Source: Treponema porcinum
GTDB lineage: Bacteria; Spirochaetota; Spirochaetia; Treponematales; Treponemataceae
Reading direction: 5' to 3'
DNA length: 64,000 nt
NCBI RefSeq assembly: GCF_900167145.1
Contig: NZ_FUWG01000014.1
Coordinates: 1 to 64,000 of the forward strand
The position numbers and the translations under genes are program-made. Below are positions 45,963 to 56,279 of the stretch, in pieces (the stretch's first letter is position 1; every line of letters begins with the position of its first letter). The notes under the pieces are model-generated. The model searched no databases, was not told where the DNA came from, and saw nothing but the letters and a program-made list of their open reading frames with translations.

Positions 45963-47926
45963 CAGTTATATCCTTCCGGTCCTTTTGAAACGTCAAGTAC
46001 AGGCGGCTCATATTTTGCGCGCTTTGCAAATGACGCTTCATAATAAAACGTACAGTTTTTCACTTCCGTATGAATTTCATCAAGGACGTCACGCACGTAG
46101 ATTTTTGTTCCCGGATATGTAATTCCTTCAACCTTTACCCTGCCGGCAGCCTTCAATTCCCTTAAATGCTCCTGCAAAGATTCGATTTCCTTAGACATCG
46201 ACTTGGACTCTCCGATAATCTCGTGTTTACGCGTGACGAGTTTCTGAAGGTTTGCCTCTTTGTCTTTTGGAAGGGAACGCCTGATTTTTTTCTGATTTTC
46301 AAGAGTAGCAATGTCAAGATCAAGATTTTCCAGTTCCTTGACAAGAACGCTCTGACTTTCAAGAAGTTCGTCAAGTTTTTTCTTTGCACGCGGATCTACG
46401 CCTACCGTCAAAGTAGTCGTCGTTCCTCCGCCGGCAGAACCAACCGTACGCGCACAGATTTCCTCCGTAGCAAACAGGTTTCCGCCTGTTATCTGGGCTT
46501 TTTTTCCATAAACAACAATATTTTTCATTGCAGAAACATCACAGTTCATAAGGGAATCTGTCGCAACAAGATTTTCCTCAACGTCAATCTTCATTTCCTG
46601 CACGAATTTTACCCAAAGTGACTTTCCGCACTTGATATGCCCTTCGTTTTTTCCAAAAACACCCTGATGAATGATGATGTTTCCGTCCGCCTCTATAACG
46701 GATTTTCCGACCGTTCCGCCGATGTCAATATCACCGGAAGCCTTTACGCTGAATCCGTCCTCAACATTTCCGCGGATAATGACAGTTCCAAGAAAATTAA
46801 CATTTCCTGATTTTATGTTCACCGCATCAAGATTTAAAATCGGCTCGACAGTTATCTTGCCGTTCACAAGAAGAACCTGACCGTCTTCTTTTGCAACTAT
46901 CGTTACGCCATCTTTTTCAAAATCAACATTCTGACCAAGCTGAACGGGAATATCCTTGCCGTTTTTCGCTTCAAGATACCTTCCAAACAAAGTTTTTCCG
47001 CCGTGTCCGCGCGTTGCAAGAACTTTTGTTGCAAGCACCTGCCCTTTTACAACATTCTGAATGCGGTTCAGCTCCTTAAAATCAACTTTTCCTTCAGCAG
47101 ATTCACGCGCCTTAAGCTTAGACTGGTCGATTTCAAAATTATACGAAAGATATGAATCCTTGCCGTCTTCCGGCAAGATAGCAGAAGCCACCTCAAAAGG
47201 AGAAGAATATATAGGATTGTCAACAAACTCATTTATTCTGTCCATATTTATTCCGGCGACAATTCCCTGCGCTTTCAACGCAGCCTCAATCTGTTCGGCA
47301 GAAACATCTGCACCGCTCATTGCAGGCGGATCGACAACTATCGTACCGTGCATTTCATCCTTTGAAATATCAACGGAAATAGAGGCATCCGAAGCGGAAA
47401 TATGCTTGTACAGTCCGATTTCTTCGTATTTTTCGTCCGTACCTTTTTTCAAGAATTTCTCTATTTTTTTCTGGTCAAAAAATTCAGTGTCAGCACGCTG
47501 AACAAGGGCAAGAACGTCTTTTTCATCAATAGGACGACCTTTACCGACGGGAAGAAGAACTTTCAGCATTATGGAAGTACCGAATCTCCGCACATAGAAA
47601 AGTCCGTCACGAGATTCATCACGGTCAGCTTCTCCGGAAGTTCCTGAAGCAAACAAGTCGTCTTCAGAAGCAGCCTTTGCCTTCATAATTGACTCTGGAT
47701 TTTGATAAATCCTCAGTTTCCAGGGCTTTTTTCCTATTCCCAGAAATCCGTTGCTGCCGCGTTCAACTACTTCGTATTCAAGGCAGCTGGTCTTCATATC
47801 AAGCTGAACGGATGCATCAGCCAGCGCTTCATCTATCGTAGAGGCATTGACTTCCACGTGATGAAGTTCCGAATCTATGCTGAGACGCTTCTGCATTTCT
47901 TCACGGATTTTCTCAATAGAAACCAT
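45962..47926 (-). CDS. fapA: FapA (DUF342) flagellar assembly-associated protein
   Basis: This 654-residue protein carries an N-terminal Jag-N-like segment (ASTIDEALADASVQLDMK...GFLGIGKKPW). A central DUF342 region follows, with right-handed beta-helix-like repeats (IIRGNVEDGFSVKASGDIDIGG, IEADGNIIIHQGVFG), and then a C-terminal coiled coil (about 525-600). DUF342 proteins are grouped as flagellar assembly protein A. It lies 2 bases after fliA, in the flagellar operon. Confidence 0.85.
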   Translation of the reverse strand: MVSIEKIREEMQKRLSIDSELHHVEVNASTIDEALADASVQLDMKTSCLEYEVVERGSNGFLGIGKKPWKLRIYQNPESIMKAKAASEDDLFASGTSGEADRDESRDGLFYVRRFGTSIMLKVLLPVGKGRPIDEKDVLALVQRADTEFFDQKKIEKFLKKGTDEKYEEIGLYKHISASDASISVDISKDEMHGTIVVDPPAMSGADVSAEQIEAALKAQGIVAGINMDRINEFVDNPIYSSPFEVASAILPEDGKDSYLSYNFEIDQSKLKARESAEGKVDFKELNRIQNVVKGQVLATKVLATRGHGGKTLFGRYLEAKNGKDIPVQLGQNVDFEKDGVTIVAKEDGQVLLVNGKITVEPILNLDAVNIKSGNVNFLGTVIIRGNVEDGFSVKASGDIDIGGTVGKSVIEADGNIIIHQGVFGKNEGHIKCGKSLWVKFVQEMKIDVEENLVATDSLMNCDVSAMKNIVVYGKKAQITGGNLFATEEICARTVGSAGGGTTTTLTVGVDPRAKKKLDELLESQSVLVKELENLDLDIATLENQKKIRRSLPKDKEANLQKLVTRKHEIIGESKSMSKEIESLQEHLRELKAAGRVKVEGITYPGTKIYVRDVLDEIHTEVKNCTFYYEASFAKRAKYEPPVLDVSKGPEGYN

Positions 47927-47928
47927 TG

Positions 47929-48732
47929 TTACATAATTCCTTTGCGGACGTTCGTAAGTTTTGCCCGGAGCCGCAGATTCGCCTTTGTATGAAGCTGTGA
48001 AATTCTTGATTCGCTTACATCAAGAACTTCGCCGATTTCTTTAAACGTCAAATCTTCATGATAATACAGAACTATTACCATTTTTTCCTTTTCAGGAAGT
48101 TCGTTTATTGCCTGAATAATGACTTTACGGATTTCCTCGCGCTCGGCAATGACATCAGGATTCATACTAGAAGGAGATTCTATGCTGTCACCGATAGACA
48201 TACTGTCAGAATCATCGCCGGAATACCACACTTCATTTAGGGAAAGAATACTAGTACCGGAAACTTTCATTACGGTGCGGTGATATTCGTCCTCGCTCAT
48301 CTTAAGCGACTGCGCAATCTCCGCATCAGTAGCCGTTCGTCCAAGTCGGGCTTCAAGAGAAACAATTGCGTCCTCAATCTCGCGCGATTTCTGACGGACA
48401 GAACGCGGAACCCAGTCAATCTGGCGAAGTTCATCAAAAATCGCTCCGCGAATTCTTGTTACCGCATATGTTTTAAACTTAACGCCTTTATCCGGATCAT
48501 ATTTATTGATTGCATCAAGTAATCCGAACTGTCCGAATCCGACTAAATCATCAAATTCAACGCTGTTCGGCATTCCTACTGCAATCTTGCCGGCAACATA
48601 TTTCACCAAAGGCATATACTGGCGGATAAATTTATCCCGTAATTTTGAAGATTTAGTTTTCTTGAATTCTTCCCAAAGCAAATCTTCTTCTTTCTCATCA
48701 TTCACAGATTTCAATTCAATATCTTCTTCCAT
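47929..48732 (-). CDS. fliA: flagellar RNA polymerase sigma factor (sigma-28/FliA/WhiG type)
   Basis: This 267-residue sigma factor directs late flagellar genes. Region 2 is EFDDLVGFGQFGLLDAINKYDPDKG (in part) with KFKTYAVTRIRGAIFDELR, then region 3 starting DWVPRSVRQKSREIE. Region 4 is LPEKEKMVIVLYYHEDLTFK with the helix-turn-helix IGEVLDVSESRISQLHTKA. Domain 1.1 is absent, as in sigma-28. It sits between the acidic membrane protein and fapA. Confidence 0.95.
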   Translation of the reverse strand: MEEDIELKSVNDEKEEDLLWEEFKKTKSSKLRDKFIRQYMPLVKYVAGKIAVGMPNSVEFDDLVGFGQFGLLDAINKYDPDKGVKFKTYAVTRIRGAIFDELRQIDWVPRSVRQKSREIEDAIVSLEARLGRTATDAEIAQSLKMSEDEYHRTVMKVSGTSILSLNEVWYSGDDSDSMSIGDSIESPSSMNPDVIAEREEIRKVIIQAINELPEKEKMVIVLYYHEDLTFKEIGEVLDVSESRISQLHTKANLRLRAKLTNVRKGIM

Positions 48733-48761
48733 ACGTTCCTTACCTTAACCAGAATCTGGAA

Positions 48762-49559
48762 TTAATTATCTTTAGCAAGCAGGGTACTTATTGCTTTTGC
48801 CATTACCGCAGCGTCCTGCCCTTCCGCAATTTCATCAGCGCTTTTTTCCTGACCGGAATGACCGGAAGGATTAAATGCTCCGTCAGCATCAGGTTCAGAA
48901 TTTTCCGAAACAGATACACTGGAAATGCCCGACGTTGAAATTGATTCAAGATCAGGCAATATATCCAGAGGTTCATTATCATCCGAAGACGGAGATGCTT
49001 CAAAACTGTCAGACACTTCCGCTTTTTTCTCATTGCTTTTTATTTCATTCATTGATTTTGCTTCCGTACCGGAAAGCGTATCAGGTTTTTCCACAAGCGA
49101 CACAGGAACAAAACCGGCGGAATCTCCGTTCTGGCGGGCAATTTCTTCCTGCAGGGAAGAATCTTCCTGTTCAGCAGACGGATTTTTGTTTTCAGGAGAA
49201 ACATCGTCATCATAAAGCATCTGATGATTGTTTCCTACAAAAAACTGGGCGTCATTATCATCATCAGAAAGTTCCTCGTCTTCTACATAAAAATCAACGG
49301 AATGTTTTTCAGAGCCAGTTCCGGAAGCAGACACAGCCTCCGTACCGGCAGACTGATCCGCCTGACAGTCAATATCAAGTACTTTTTCAAAGACAAACTG
49401 GAGTCCCACTGCAAGAAAAGCAAAGACAAGCGCAAAAATCAATGCGTGCAGGAAAATTACTCCTGCCGGCGAAGAATGAGAAATCAATCCGGAAATAAGG
49501 GAAAGCAGAAAACCGAAAATTGAAAATCCGGCTATAAATTTTACATTTTTCATTTCCAC
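48762..49559 (-). CDS. acidic membrane protein between flhG and fliA
   Basis: I do not recognise this 265-residue protein. Two N-terminal membrane segments (about 6-27 and 32-55) are followed by about 200 residues very rich in Asp, Glu and Ser, with no clear domain (EDEELSDDDNDAQFF, SPSSDDNEPLDILPDLE). The end is MAKAISTLLAKDN. Its place inside the flagellar operon suggests a flagellar or regulatory role. The acidic part is probably disordered. Confidence 0.65.
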   Translation of the reverse strand: MEMKNVKFIAGFSIFGFLLSLISGLISHSSPAGVIFLHALIFALVFAFLAVGLQFVFEKVLDIDCQADQSAGTEAVSASGTGSEKHSVDFYVEDEELSDDDNDAQFFVGNNHQMLYDDDVSPENKNPSAEQEDSSLQEEIARQNGDSAGFVPVSLVEKPDTLSGTEAKSMNEIKSNEKKAEVSDSFEASPSSDDNEPLDILPDLESISTSGISSVSVSENSEPDADGAFNPSGHSGQEKSADEIAEGQDAAVMAKAISTLLAKDN

Positions 49560-49623
49560 CTCCCGTCTAAAATCAATACAAAATAGTATATATCAATTCT
49601 TTTCAAAAATACAGTCTTTTTTT

Positions 49624-50523
49624 CTATTTACTCTTTTTTGAAAGGAATTTCTTGAGAAAATTCGATACTCCATCATTTCCTGACGTATCAGTTTTTTCTA
49701 TGCGTCCGACAATATGCTTAAGGCAGACTGACGGCTTTGCAGTCGGATTAACTACGATAAACGGCTTCTGCCTGATTACAGACGCCTGTACAACAGGATC
49801 ATCATACACAAAGCCGATATAATCCACCTTATAGCCGAGGAACTGACCTACAATAGTAATAATCCGGTCAGAAATACGCTTTCCCTCGTCGGCAGAATGT
49901 ACGCGGTTTACCAGAAGCTTAAGGTTTACAGGACGGTCAACAATCTCCGTCGTAATTATTTTTATAATTCCGTACGCATCGGTAATAGCAGTAGGCTCAG
50001 GCGTCGTTACGACATACACTTCATCTGCCGCCGCAACGAACTGAAGTACGTTATTCGCAATTCCTGCGCCGGTATCGATAATGATAATATCTGCATTTCC
50101 AAGAGTACTGAACTGCTTTGCAAAATACCCGAGTTCCTCAACGCTCAGATTGGCAATTTTAGAAAAACCGTTTGCACCTGCAATAAATTTAATTCCGAAC
50201 TCGGTATCAAGGATAATTTCCTTCATCGTTTTCTTCTTGTTGATTACGTGCATCAGGTTGAACTGCGGAACTACATTCAGAAGAACATTAACGTTTGCCA
50301 TACCCAGGTCACCGTCAATCAGAATGACTTTTTTTCCAAGCTGAGCATAGGCAATCGCCATATTGACAGCAACATTTGTCTTTCCTACGCCGCCCTTTCC
50401 GCTGGTTATCGCAATAATACGCGTCTTGTGGTTACTGTCAGCCGAATTTCTAGATTCTGTACTTATTGCATCTGAAAAATCGCTGTTCATCAATTCTCTT
50501 AGATCGTCTGCCTGCTCTTCCAT
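49624..50523 (-). CDS. flhG: FlhG/YlxH MinD-like ATPase
   Basis: FlhG controls flagellar number and placement with FlhF. The 299-residue protein has the deviant Walker [17 protein letters not shown] near residue 42, the switch [16 protein letters not shown], and [15 protein letters not shown]. Upstream is a short helical FlhF-activating segment. The C-terminus is basic rather than a clear amphipathic MinD helix. It overlaps flhF by one base. This family often also contacts FliM/FliY. Confidence 0.95.
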   Translation of the reverse strand: MEEQADDLRELMNSDFSDAISTESRNSADSNHKTRIIAITSGKGGVGKTNVAVNMAIAYAQLGKKVILIDGDLGMANVNVLLNVVPQFNLMHVINKKKTMKEIILDTEFGIKFIAGANGFSKIANLSVEELGYFAKQFSTLGNADIIIIDTGAGIANNVLQFVAAADEVYVVTTPEPTAITDAYGIIKIITTEIVDRPVNLKLLVNRVHSADEGKRISDRIITIVGQFLGYKVDYIGFVYDDPVVQASVIRQKPFIVVNPTAKPSVCLKHIVGRIEKTDTSGNDGVSNFLKKFLSKKSK

Positions 50524-51803
50524 TACTGTTCTCCAAGTATATCATCTTTATTGAATTTGTCCTCAATATGAACTCTGTCTATTGCAAAGCCTTCAAGGCG
50601 CTTTAGAAATTCCACAACGTCCGCTTTCGCGATTGTCTGAGTTATCTTCTGTCCGTTCGTTATGTATGAAATGCTTTTATGGCGCTCGTGAAGCACGCTG
50701 ATTACGTTGCCGTACTGCTCCGATTCGTCGCATTTCGTAATTATTACAGACTGATACCCGAACGGCTCATAATTCTGCATAATCGTATTAAGGTCGCGTG
50801 CTTTTGTAGAAGCTGTCACCGTCAGATACACATCAGGGTTCATTCCCTGAACGGAAAGCATAGTTTTCATATCAGCAAGATGCTGTGCGTCATTCGGACC
50901 GTAGCCGCCGGTGTCTATAAAAATCGCATCGGAATAATCCTTGTATTCTTCGTACAATTTCTGCACATCCTCATTCGTCTGCGCCTTGAGTACGTTCTTG
51001 CCTATAACCTCGCCGAATCTGGAAAGCTGTTCCATCGCACCGACACGCATTGTATCTGTCGTAATAAAGCAGAAATTCAAAGTCTTATTGTTTTTCTTTG
51101 CCGCACGCATAAACATTGTCGCAAGTTTTACAAGAGTAGTTGTTTTTCCAACGCCGGTAGGTCCTACAAGAATAACGACATGCGGCTTACGGTGAACTTT
51201 TTCGGGCGCAATCGAAATTGACTCGCCAATCCAATCCACTACGGCACGCTGAACTTTTGAAAAATCTTCAAGATCATCCCAGGGAAAAGTTTTTTTGAGT
51301 TTCTCAGTGATTTCCTGAATATAGCCGAATGTAAATTCATTATCACCGAGCAGTTCCTGTATACGCTGTATTGACGGATGAATGTCACTGCCTGCAACGG
51401 CAGTACCGGATTTTACACGTTCGGCAAGTTCCTCTATCTGCTTTGACAAATTGCTTATCTGCGTACTGACAATAGCATTTTCTACAGAACCAGTATTCTT
51501 TTTGAGAATTTCGTCTCTGTTTCGTAAAAAATCATCGTTTTTTGCAATGCCGGTTTCGTCAACAGAAGGCGCAAATAACCTGTCCGCCTGCGGAGGAACA
51601 GCAGAATTCCTGTTTTTTACAATATATGACACTTCAATAATCTCTTTCTGGCGAATAAGCCCCCACAAACCAGTCTGCGGAATGCTACGCTTGCTGATGA
51701 TGGAATAATCGTTACCGTACTCATTCCAAAGCTGAGCACGGGCTTCCTCAATATTTTTTGCCCTGATAGTAAGCACTGTTTCACCCTTATCGTTATTCAT
51801 CAT
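50523..51803 (-). CDS. flhF: FlhF SRP-type GTPase
   Basis: FlhF marks the site of flagellar assembly at the pole. The 426-residue protein has a variable B domain at the N-terminus, an N-like helical domain, and the SRP-GTPase G domain with G1 [15 protein letters not shown] near residue 217. Also present are the [20 protein letters not shown] segment, [10 protein letters not shown] (G3, DTGGYG) and TKCDE (G4). Length is typical. It lies 14 bases after flhA and overlaps flhG. Confidence 0.95.
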   Translation of the reverse strand: MMNNDKGETVLTIRAKNIEEARAQLWNEYGNDYSIISKRSIPQTGLWGLIRQKEIIEVSYIVKNRNSAVPPQADRLFAPSVDETGIAKNDDFLRNRDEILKKNTGSVENAIVSTQISNLSKQIEELAERVKSGTAVAGSDIHPSIQRIQELLGDNEFTFGYIQEITEKLKKTFPWDDLEDFSKVQRAVVDWIGESISIAPEKVHRKPHVVILVGPTGVGKTTTLVKLATMFMRAAKKNNKTLNFCFITTDTMRVGAMEQLSRFGEVIGKNVLKAQTNEDVQKLYEEYKDYSDAIFIDTGGYGPNDAQHLADMKTMLSVQGMNPDVYLTVTASTKARDLNTIMQNYEPFGYQSVIITKCDESEQYGNVISVLHERHKSISYITNGQKITQTIAKADVVEFLKRLEGFAIDRVHIEDKFNKDDILGEQ

Positions 51804-51817
51804 CTTTACACAAATCC

Positions 51818-54022
51818 TTACCGTTCAGTTTTTTCACCAGGCACTTCAGACCGATAATTAACGGCATTACTTTCGCCTTCACCAGAATAACCGTTTTGTT
51901 CAGTTATTTCACCAAGAACTACAACCCCTATGCTGTTTCCTGCCGCAAGAATTTCCTTTTCGGAAATAACAACAACACCCGGCATTTCCCTTTCTATTGA
52001 AGAACGAACCAGCTGCCTTATGACAGACGAACACATAATGACCGGCATATACCCCTGACTGCGGCTTTCCTGAAGCGCAGAACTTGCACACTGAATCCAC
52101 GCCCTGCCGTCAACCGGGTCAAACGCGGCAAACGGCTTTGAACCGTCAGAAGGAAACTGCGCATGGTCAAGGAATTTCTGCGACCAGCCCTGCGACAAAT
52201 TGACAACGCGAATTTTTCTGTCGGCATCTGCATACTGAAGGCATATCTGCAAGCCAAGCGATTCCCGGACTTTTTCAACCAGTTCCCAGGTATTTGTCGT
52301 TATAGAACCGTAGTTTGCAATAGTTTCAAGAATGACGACCATATTCCTGATAGAAACCTGCTCATCCAGCAGACCCTTCAATATTTTTTCTATATCGCCG
52401 TAAGAGAACTTGAATTTATCGCCGTTCATCACCTCATCAACGACAATCGGATTAGTTTTCTTAACTTCATTTACCAAAAGCGAAACTTCCTGCCGTCCTA
52501 AAATCTCGGAAGCGTGTGCGCGGATTGTTTCAGTTAAATGCGTAGCGATAATCGTAGGCGGATCTACAACTGCATAACCAGCCTGTTCCGCCTCGCTCCG
52601 CTGCTCTTCAGGAACCCAGATTGCCGGCATACCGAACGCAGGATCTTTTGTAGTCTCGCCCTTAAGTTCCTCCGTTACCGAGCCGGTATTCATACACATA
52701 TAATAGCCCAGCCGGATTTTGCTTTTTCCTGCCTCAATTCCACGGATTTTAAAACTGTATTCGTTAGGGTCAAGATTCATATTGTCAATAATCCTGATTT
52801 TAGGAACTGGAAGACCGATATCAAGCGCGGCTTCCCGGCGGATACGCGATATGCGCTCAAGCAGTTCGGCACCTTTCTCCTTGTCAACAAGCGGAATAAG
52901 CGCATATCCAAGCTCAAGTGAAAGAGGATCAAGCGGTGCAACAGAATCATTTTCCGTGCTTCCGGCAGTTTTTGCACCTTCAGCTTTTGCCGCAGCCTCC
53001 GCAGCAGCAGCTTTTGCAAGTTCGGCAGATTTCTGCTTTGAAAGGCGGAAACCGTAATAAATCAAAAGACCGCCCACTGGCAGCAGATATATCATCGTAT
53101 TATTATGGAATACAACGCCCATTACAACGAGCGCCGCTCCGACAATCTCATAAACAGTACCGTCAATAGTAAATTCCTTGATGATTTTTTCACCAAGACT
53201 CTCCTCCGATTTATCGCCGGTTACAAGAATACCAGTTGCAAACGAAAGCATAAGCGACGGCAGCTGACTGAGAAGTCCGTCACCAATAGTAAGATGCGCA
53301 TACAGATTAAGGGATTCCGTAAACGACAGATTGTTCTGCACCATTCCGACGATAAAACCGCCGACAAGGTTTATTACCGTAATGAAAATACCGGCCTTCA
53401 CGTTTCCTGAAACAAACTTGGATGAACCGTCCATATTGGAGTAAAAGTCGATGTCGCGGCGGATTTCATCTTTTAAGTGCTTCGCCTCATCTTCCGTAAT
53501 GTAGCCGGAGTTAAGCTGGTTATCAATATCAAAGAGTTTTTGATTCATTGAATCAAGGGTGAAGCGCGCGGCAACTTCACTTACGCGGCCTGCACCTTTT
53601 GTGATTACAAGAACCTGAACGACAATAAGAATAATAAAAATTACAAAACCGATGACAATGTTGTCACCGGCAACAATATTCGCAAATGCCTGCACCATTG
53701 CGCTCTGATTACTGCGGAGCGCATTTATTCCGCGCGATCCGTCCGCCGCAAGAATAAGCCTTGTTGATGAAATGTTAATTCCAAGACCGAAAAGCGTTAC
53801 AAAAAGAATTATCTGTGGAAAAGAAGAAAAACTTGACGCACGCGGAGTATACACAACAACAAGCAGAATGATTATTGAAAAAGCAAGGTTGAGCGTCATC
53901 AGAACGTCAATAAAACTTTTTGGAAGGGGCAAAACGAGCATAAGTATTACGACAACAGCCACAACACCTATAAAATTCTGCATTAAAAATTGTAAAAACG
54001 ATCTCCTATTTTCGTTTGCCAT
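51818..54022 (-). CDS. flhA: flagellar type III export protein FlhA
   Basis: FlhA is the export-gate nonamer. The 734-residue protein has eight N-terminal membrane helices, the cytoplasmic loop with the conserved FHIPEP-like DSMNQKLFDIDNQL region, and the large C-terminal cytoplasmic domain. The usual LGYALIPLVD segment and GIEAGKSKIRLGYYMCM are present. I chose the ATG at 54022, 5 bases after GGTGGGG. An upstream ATG at 54037 overlaps that site and is less likely. It follows flhB by 23 bases. Confidence 0.95.
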   Translation of the reverse strand: MANENRRSFLQFLMQNFIGVVAVVVILMLVLPLPKSFIDVLMTLNLAFSIIILLVVVYTPRASSFSSFPQIILFVTLFGLGINISSTRLILAADGSRGINALRSNQSAMVQAFANIVAGDNIVIGFVIFIILIVVQVLVITKGAGRVSEVAARFTLDSMNQKLFDIDNQLNSGYITEDEAKHLKDEIRRDIDFYSNMDGSSKFVSGNVKAGIFITVINLVGGFIVGMVQNNLSFTESLNLYAHLTIGDGLLSQLPSLMLSFATGILVTGDKSEESLGEKIIKEFTIDGTVYEIVGAALVVMGVVFHNNTMIYLLPVGGLLIYYGFRLSKQKSAELAKAAAAEAAAKAEGAKTAGSTENDSVAPLDPLSLELGYALIPLVDKEKGAELLERISRIRREAALDIGLPVPKIRIIDNMNLDPNEYSFKIRGIEAGKSKIRLGYYMCMNTGSVTEELKGETTKDPAFGMPAIWVPEEQRSEAEQAGYAVVDPPTIIATHLTETIRAHASEILGRQEVSLLVNEVKKTNPIVVDEVMNGDKFKFSYGDIEKILKGLLDEQVSIRNMVVILETIANYGSITTNTWELVEKVRESLGLQICLQYADADRKIRVVNLSQGWSQKFLDHAQFPSDGSKPFAAFDPVDGRAWIQCASSALQESRSQGYMPVIMCSSVIRQLVRSSIEREMPGVVVISEKEILAAGNSIGVVVLGEITEQNGYSGEGESNAVNYRSEVPGEKTER

Positions 54023-54045
54023 TAAGTCCCCACCCATTGCAAATT

Positions 54046-55146
54046 CTAATATTTCTTCGAGTTATATTTCATAATTTCTGCGTATACGTCTGCAAGTACA
54101 CGTAGATACTTATCAGGTATTATATCACCAACTTCCGTATCTGTATAGAGTCCGCGCGCCAAAGGTCTGTTCTCCACAACCGGAACATTATTTTCCGCTG
54201 CAATGCGCCTGATTTGAAATGCAATTTCATCCGCCCCTTTCGCCGTTACTTTAGGAGCATCATCAACGCCGCGCTCATACTTCATCGAAACGGCAAAATG
54301 CGTCGGGTTAGTGATTACGACATCGGACTCACGTACGGCTTTCGGCATATTCTGCGTCATCATCTGCCTCTGCGCCTGTTCAAGACGTCCCTTAACCTCC
54401 GGGTCCCCCTCCATCTCCTTGTACTCCTGCTTAACTTCGTACTTAGTCATCTTCATAGATTCCATAAACTCACGGCGGTTCACAAAATAATCCGGAATGG
54501 AAATCAGAATGAAAATTACGGCGGCAATGACAATCAGCTGTGCTGCCATTTCTGCAATTTTTGTAACGGCAAGAGAAATTGAAGCAGACTTAATTGCCAT
54601 AAGAAGATCCGGAATGTCTTTTTTCAAAAGTAAATAGGCAATAACGACAATCACAGCAACTTTTCCAAGTGACTTTACAATATTAAATACGCCTTTTACG
54701 GAAAAAAGCGTATTCTTAAAATATTCACCGAATTTCGGGATAATCTTGCTGAATTTCGGAGTAATCGTCTTGAACGTAAACAGAAATCCCTTATTCTGAA
54801 TAATATTGCTTAAAACCGCTGCTGTAATTCCAGAAAGAGAAACGGGAAGAATAATTTTCATAAAATAACGGAAAAAAACATACGCAAAAAAAGGAGAAGC
54901 AACGTTATTTTCCGTACAGCGCGTAAAAAAAATCCTCATAATCTCCGTACAGGAAATAAAAATTGATTTTGCAAGAAATATCAGAAGAATGACCGTTACA
55001 AAAAAAACGACAGAACTGTTCAAGTCCTGACTTTTAGGAATCCTTCCTTCTTCGCGGGCTTTGCGTAATTTATATTCCGACGGTTCCTCAGTCCGTCCTT
55101 CGTCCTCAGCGGCAAACCACTGAAGGTCAATATCCTGAAAACTCAC
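54046..55146 (-). CDS. flhB: flagellar type III export switch protein FlhB
   Basis: FlhB switches export from hook to filament substrates. The 366-residue protein has four membrane helices, an N-terminal EGRTEEPSEYKLRKAREEG motif typical of the family, and the self-cleavage motif NPTH in VVITNPTHFAVSMKYE near residue 279. The cytoplasmic tail follows, with PLARGLYTDTEVGDIIP. Everything needed for auto-cleavage is present. It overlaps fliR by 4 bases. Confidence 0.96.
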   Translation of the reverse strand: MSFQDIDLQWFAAEDEGRTEEPSEYKLRKAREEGRIPKSQDLNSSVVFFVTVILLIFLAKSIFISCTEIMRIFFTRCTENNVASPFFAYVFFRYFMKIILPVSLSGITAAVLSNIIQNKGFLFTFKTITPKFSKIIPKFGEYFKNTLFSVKGVFNIVKSLGKVAVIVVIAYLLLKKDIPDLLMAIKSASISLAVTKIAEMAAQLIVIAAVIFILISIPDYFVNRREFMESMKMTKYEVKQEYKEMEGDPEVKGRLEQAQRQMMTQNMPKAVRESDVVITNPTHFAVSMKYERGVDDAPKVTAKGADEIAFQIRRIAAENNVPVVENRPLARGLYTDTEVGDIIPDKYLRVLADVYAEIMKYNSKKY

Positions 55147-55952
55147 TGACTGCCGCCTCCTATGTCAGAAATCACCTGCATAAGTTCGTCAATTCCCGTT
55201 GAAAACGACTCTATAAAAAAATCACATAGTGACGGAAACAACAGCCATATAATAAGAAACGCAAGAAGAATCATAATCGGAAACCCCTCTGACAGAAGAT
55301 TCATCTGCGGAGCGGCTTTTGAAAGAAGTCCCGTGCAGACCGTTATCAAAAGAAGCGTTCCCATTATCGGAAGTGCAATCAGAAGCGCATCTGCAAAAAG
55401 ATTTGAAAGTCCTTTCAGAAGGAACGAAACAAGCCTTTCCCTGCCGGAAACAAGTTCAAACACATTCAGGCTTGTCAGGCTGCCTGCAAGACCTTTTAAA
55501 AACAGTTTCTGAAACCACTGAGTCTGCATAAACACAAGCATTGCAATCAAATTCAAATACTGACCCATAAGCGGATTTTCAACCTGAGAAAGCGCATCAT
55601 AGGCAGAAGCTGCGCTAAATCCCATCTGGAACGCAAAGAACTGTCCGGCCGTACTGAACGCCGCAAAAATCATAGAAACGAAAAAACCGATTATAACACC
55701 GATAAGTGCCTCACCCGCAAGCAGCATAATGTAATACAAACTGAATGCGCCGTCCTCCACAGAAAGAACCGCGCCGTATGCAGAATAATCAGCGCTCCCC
55801 ATCAGAAAGAACGCCATATACCCTGCAAGAGCAATTTTTGCAGCCTTTGGAACTGTCCGCATAGAAAAAAGAGGAAGCGTAAAAAGCAGCGCAGCGCATC
55901 TGGCTGAAACAAGCAGAAAAAGAGGCGCTTTGCTTACGATTTCATCAAGCAT
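55143..55952 (-). CDS. fliR: flagellar export protein FliR
   Basis: FliR is part of the export-gate core with FliP and FliQ. The 269-residue protein has six membrane helices, with RCAALLFTLPLFSMRTVPKAAKIALA in the N-terminal part (quoted only in part by position 18-44) and the typical AFQMGFSAASAYDALSQVENP loop. It overlaps flhB by 4 bases and follows fliQ by 38 bases. Confidence 0.94.
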   Translation of the reverse strand: MLDEIVSKAPLFLLVSARCAALLFTLPLFSMRTVPKAAKIALAGYMAFFLMGSADYSAYGAVLSVEDGAFSLYYIMLLAGEALIGVIIGFFVSMIFAAFSTAGQFFAFQMGFSAASAYDALSQVENPLMGQYLNLIAMLVFMQTQWFQKLFLKGLAGSLTSLNVFELVSGRERLVSFLLKGLSNLFADALLIALPIMGTLLLITVCTGLLSKAAPQMNLLSEGFPIMILLAFLIIWLLFPSLCDFFIESFSTGIDELMQVISDIGGGSQ

Positions 55953-55990
55953 ATCTGTTTTCCTTACAAACGCCGGGCGTCATTCAAAAA

Positions 55991-56260
55991 TCATTTTGCC
56001 AGTTCGGGAATCATCTCAAACAGCTTCACCGTATAATCGCGCAGTTCAGAAAACATCCAGCCGCTAAGCAGTGCAAGCACAAGAAGAATGACTATCAGCT
56101 TCGGAAGAAAAGTCAGGGTCTGCTCCTGAATTGATGTCGTCGCCTGAAAAATTGCTACAATCAGACCGATAATCAGTGCCGCGCTCAAGACAGGCAAAAT
56201 CAGAATGAAAATCTGAAAAATTCCGCTGCGCATTACATTAACAACAGTTCCTATACTCAT
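55991..56260 (-). CDS. fliQ: flagellar export protein FliQ
   Basis: This 89-residue protein has two membrane helices. The conserved loop between them carries IVAIFQATTSIQEQTLTFLP, the most recognisable motif of the FliQ family. It is a gate component with FliP and FliR. It lies 19 bases after fliP and has an AGGAA-type site before the ATG. Confidence 0.95.
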   Translation of the reverse strand: MSIGTVVNVMRSGIFQIFILILPVLSAALIIGLIVAIFQATTSIQEQTLTFLPKLIVILLVLALLSGWMFSELRDYTVKLFEMIPELAK

Positions 56261-56279
56261 ACGTTCCTCCCGGCACCGC

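Noticed and set aside
48875..49498. A 207-codon plus-strand open frame rich in Gln and His
   Set aside because: It is the antisense of the acidic membrane protein gene. The low-complexity composition of that gene explains the lack of stops.
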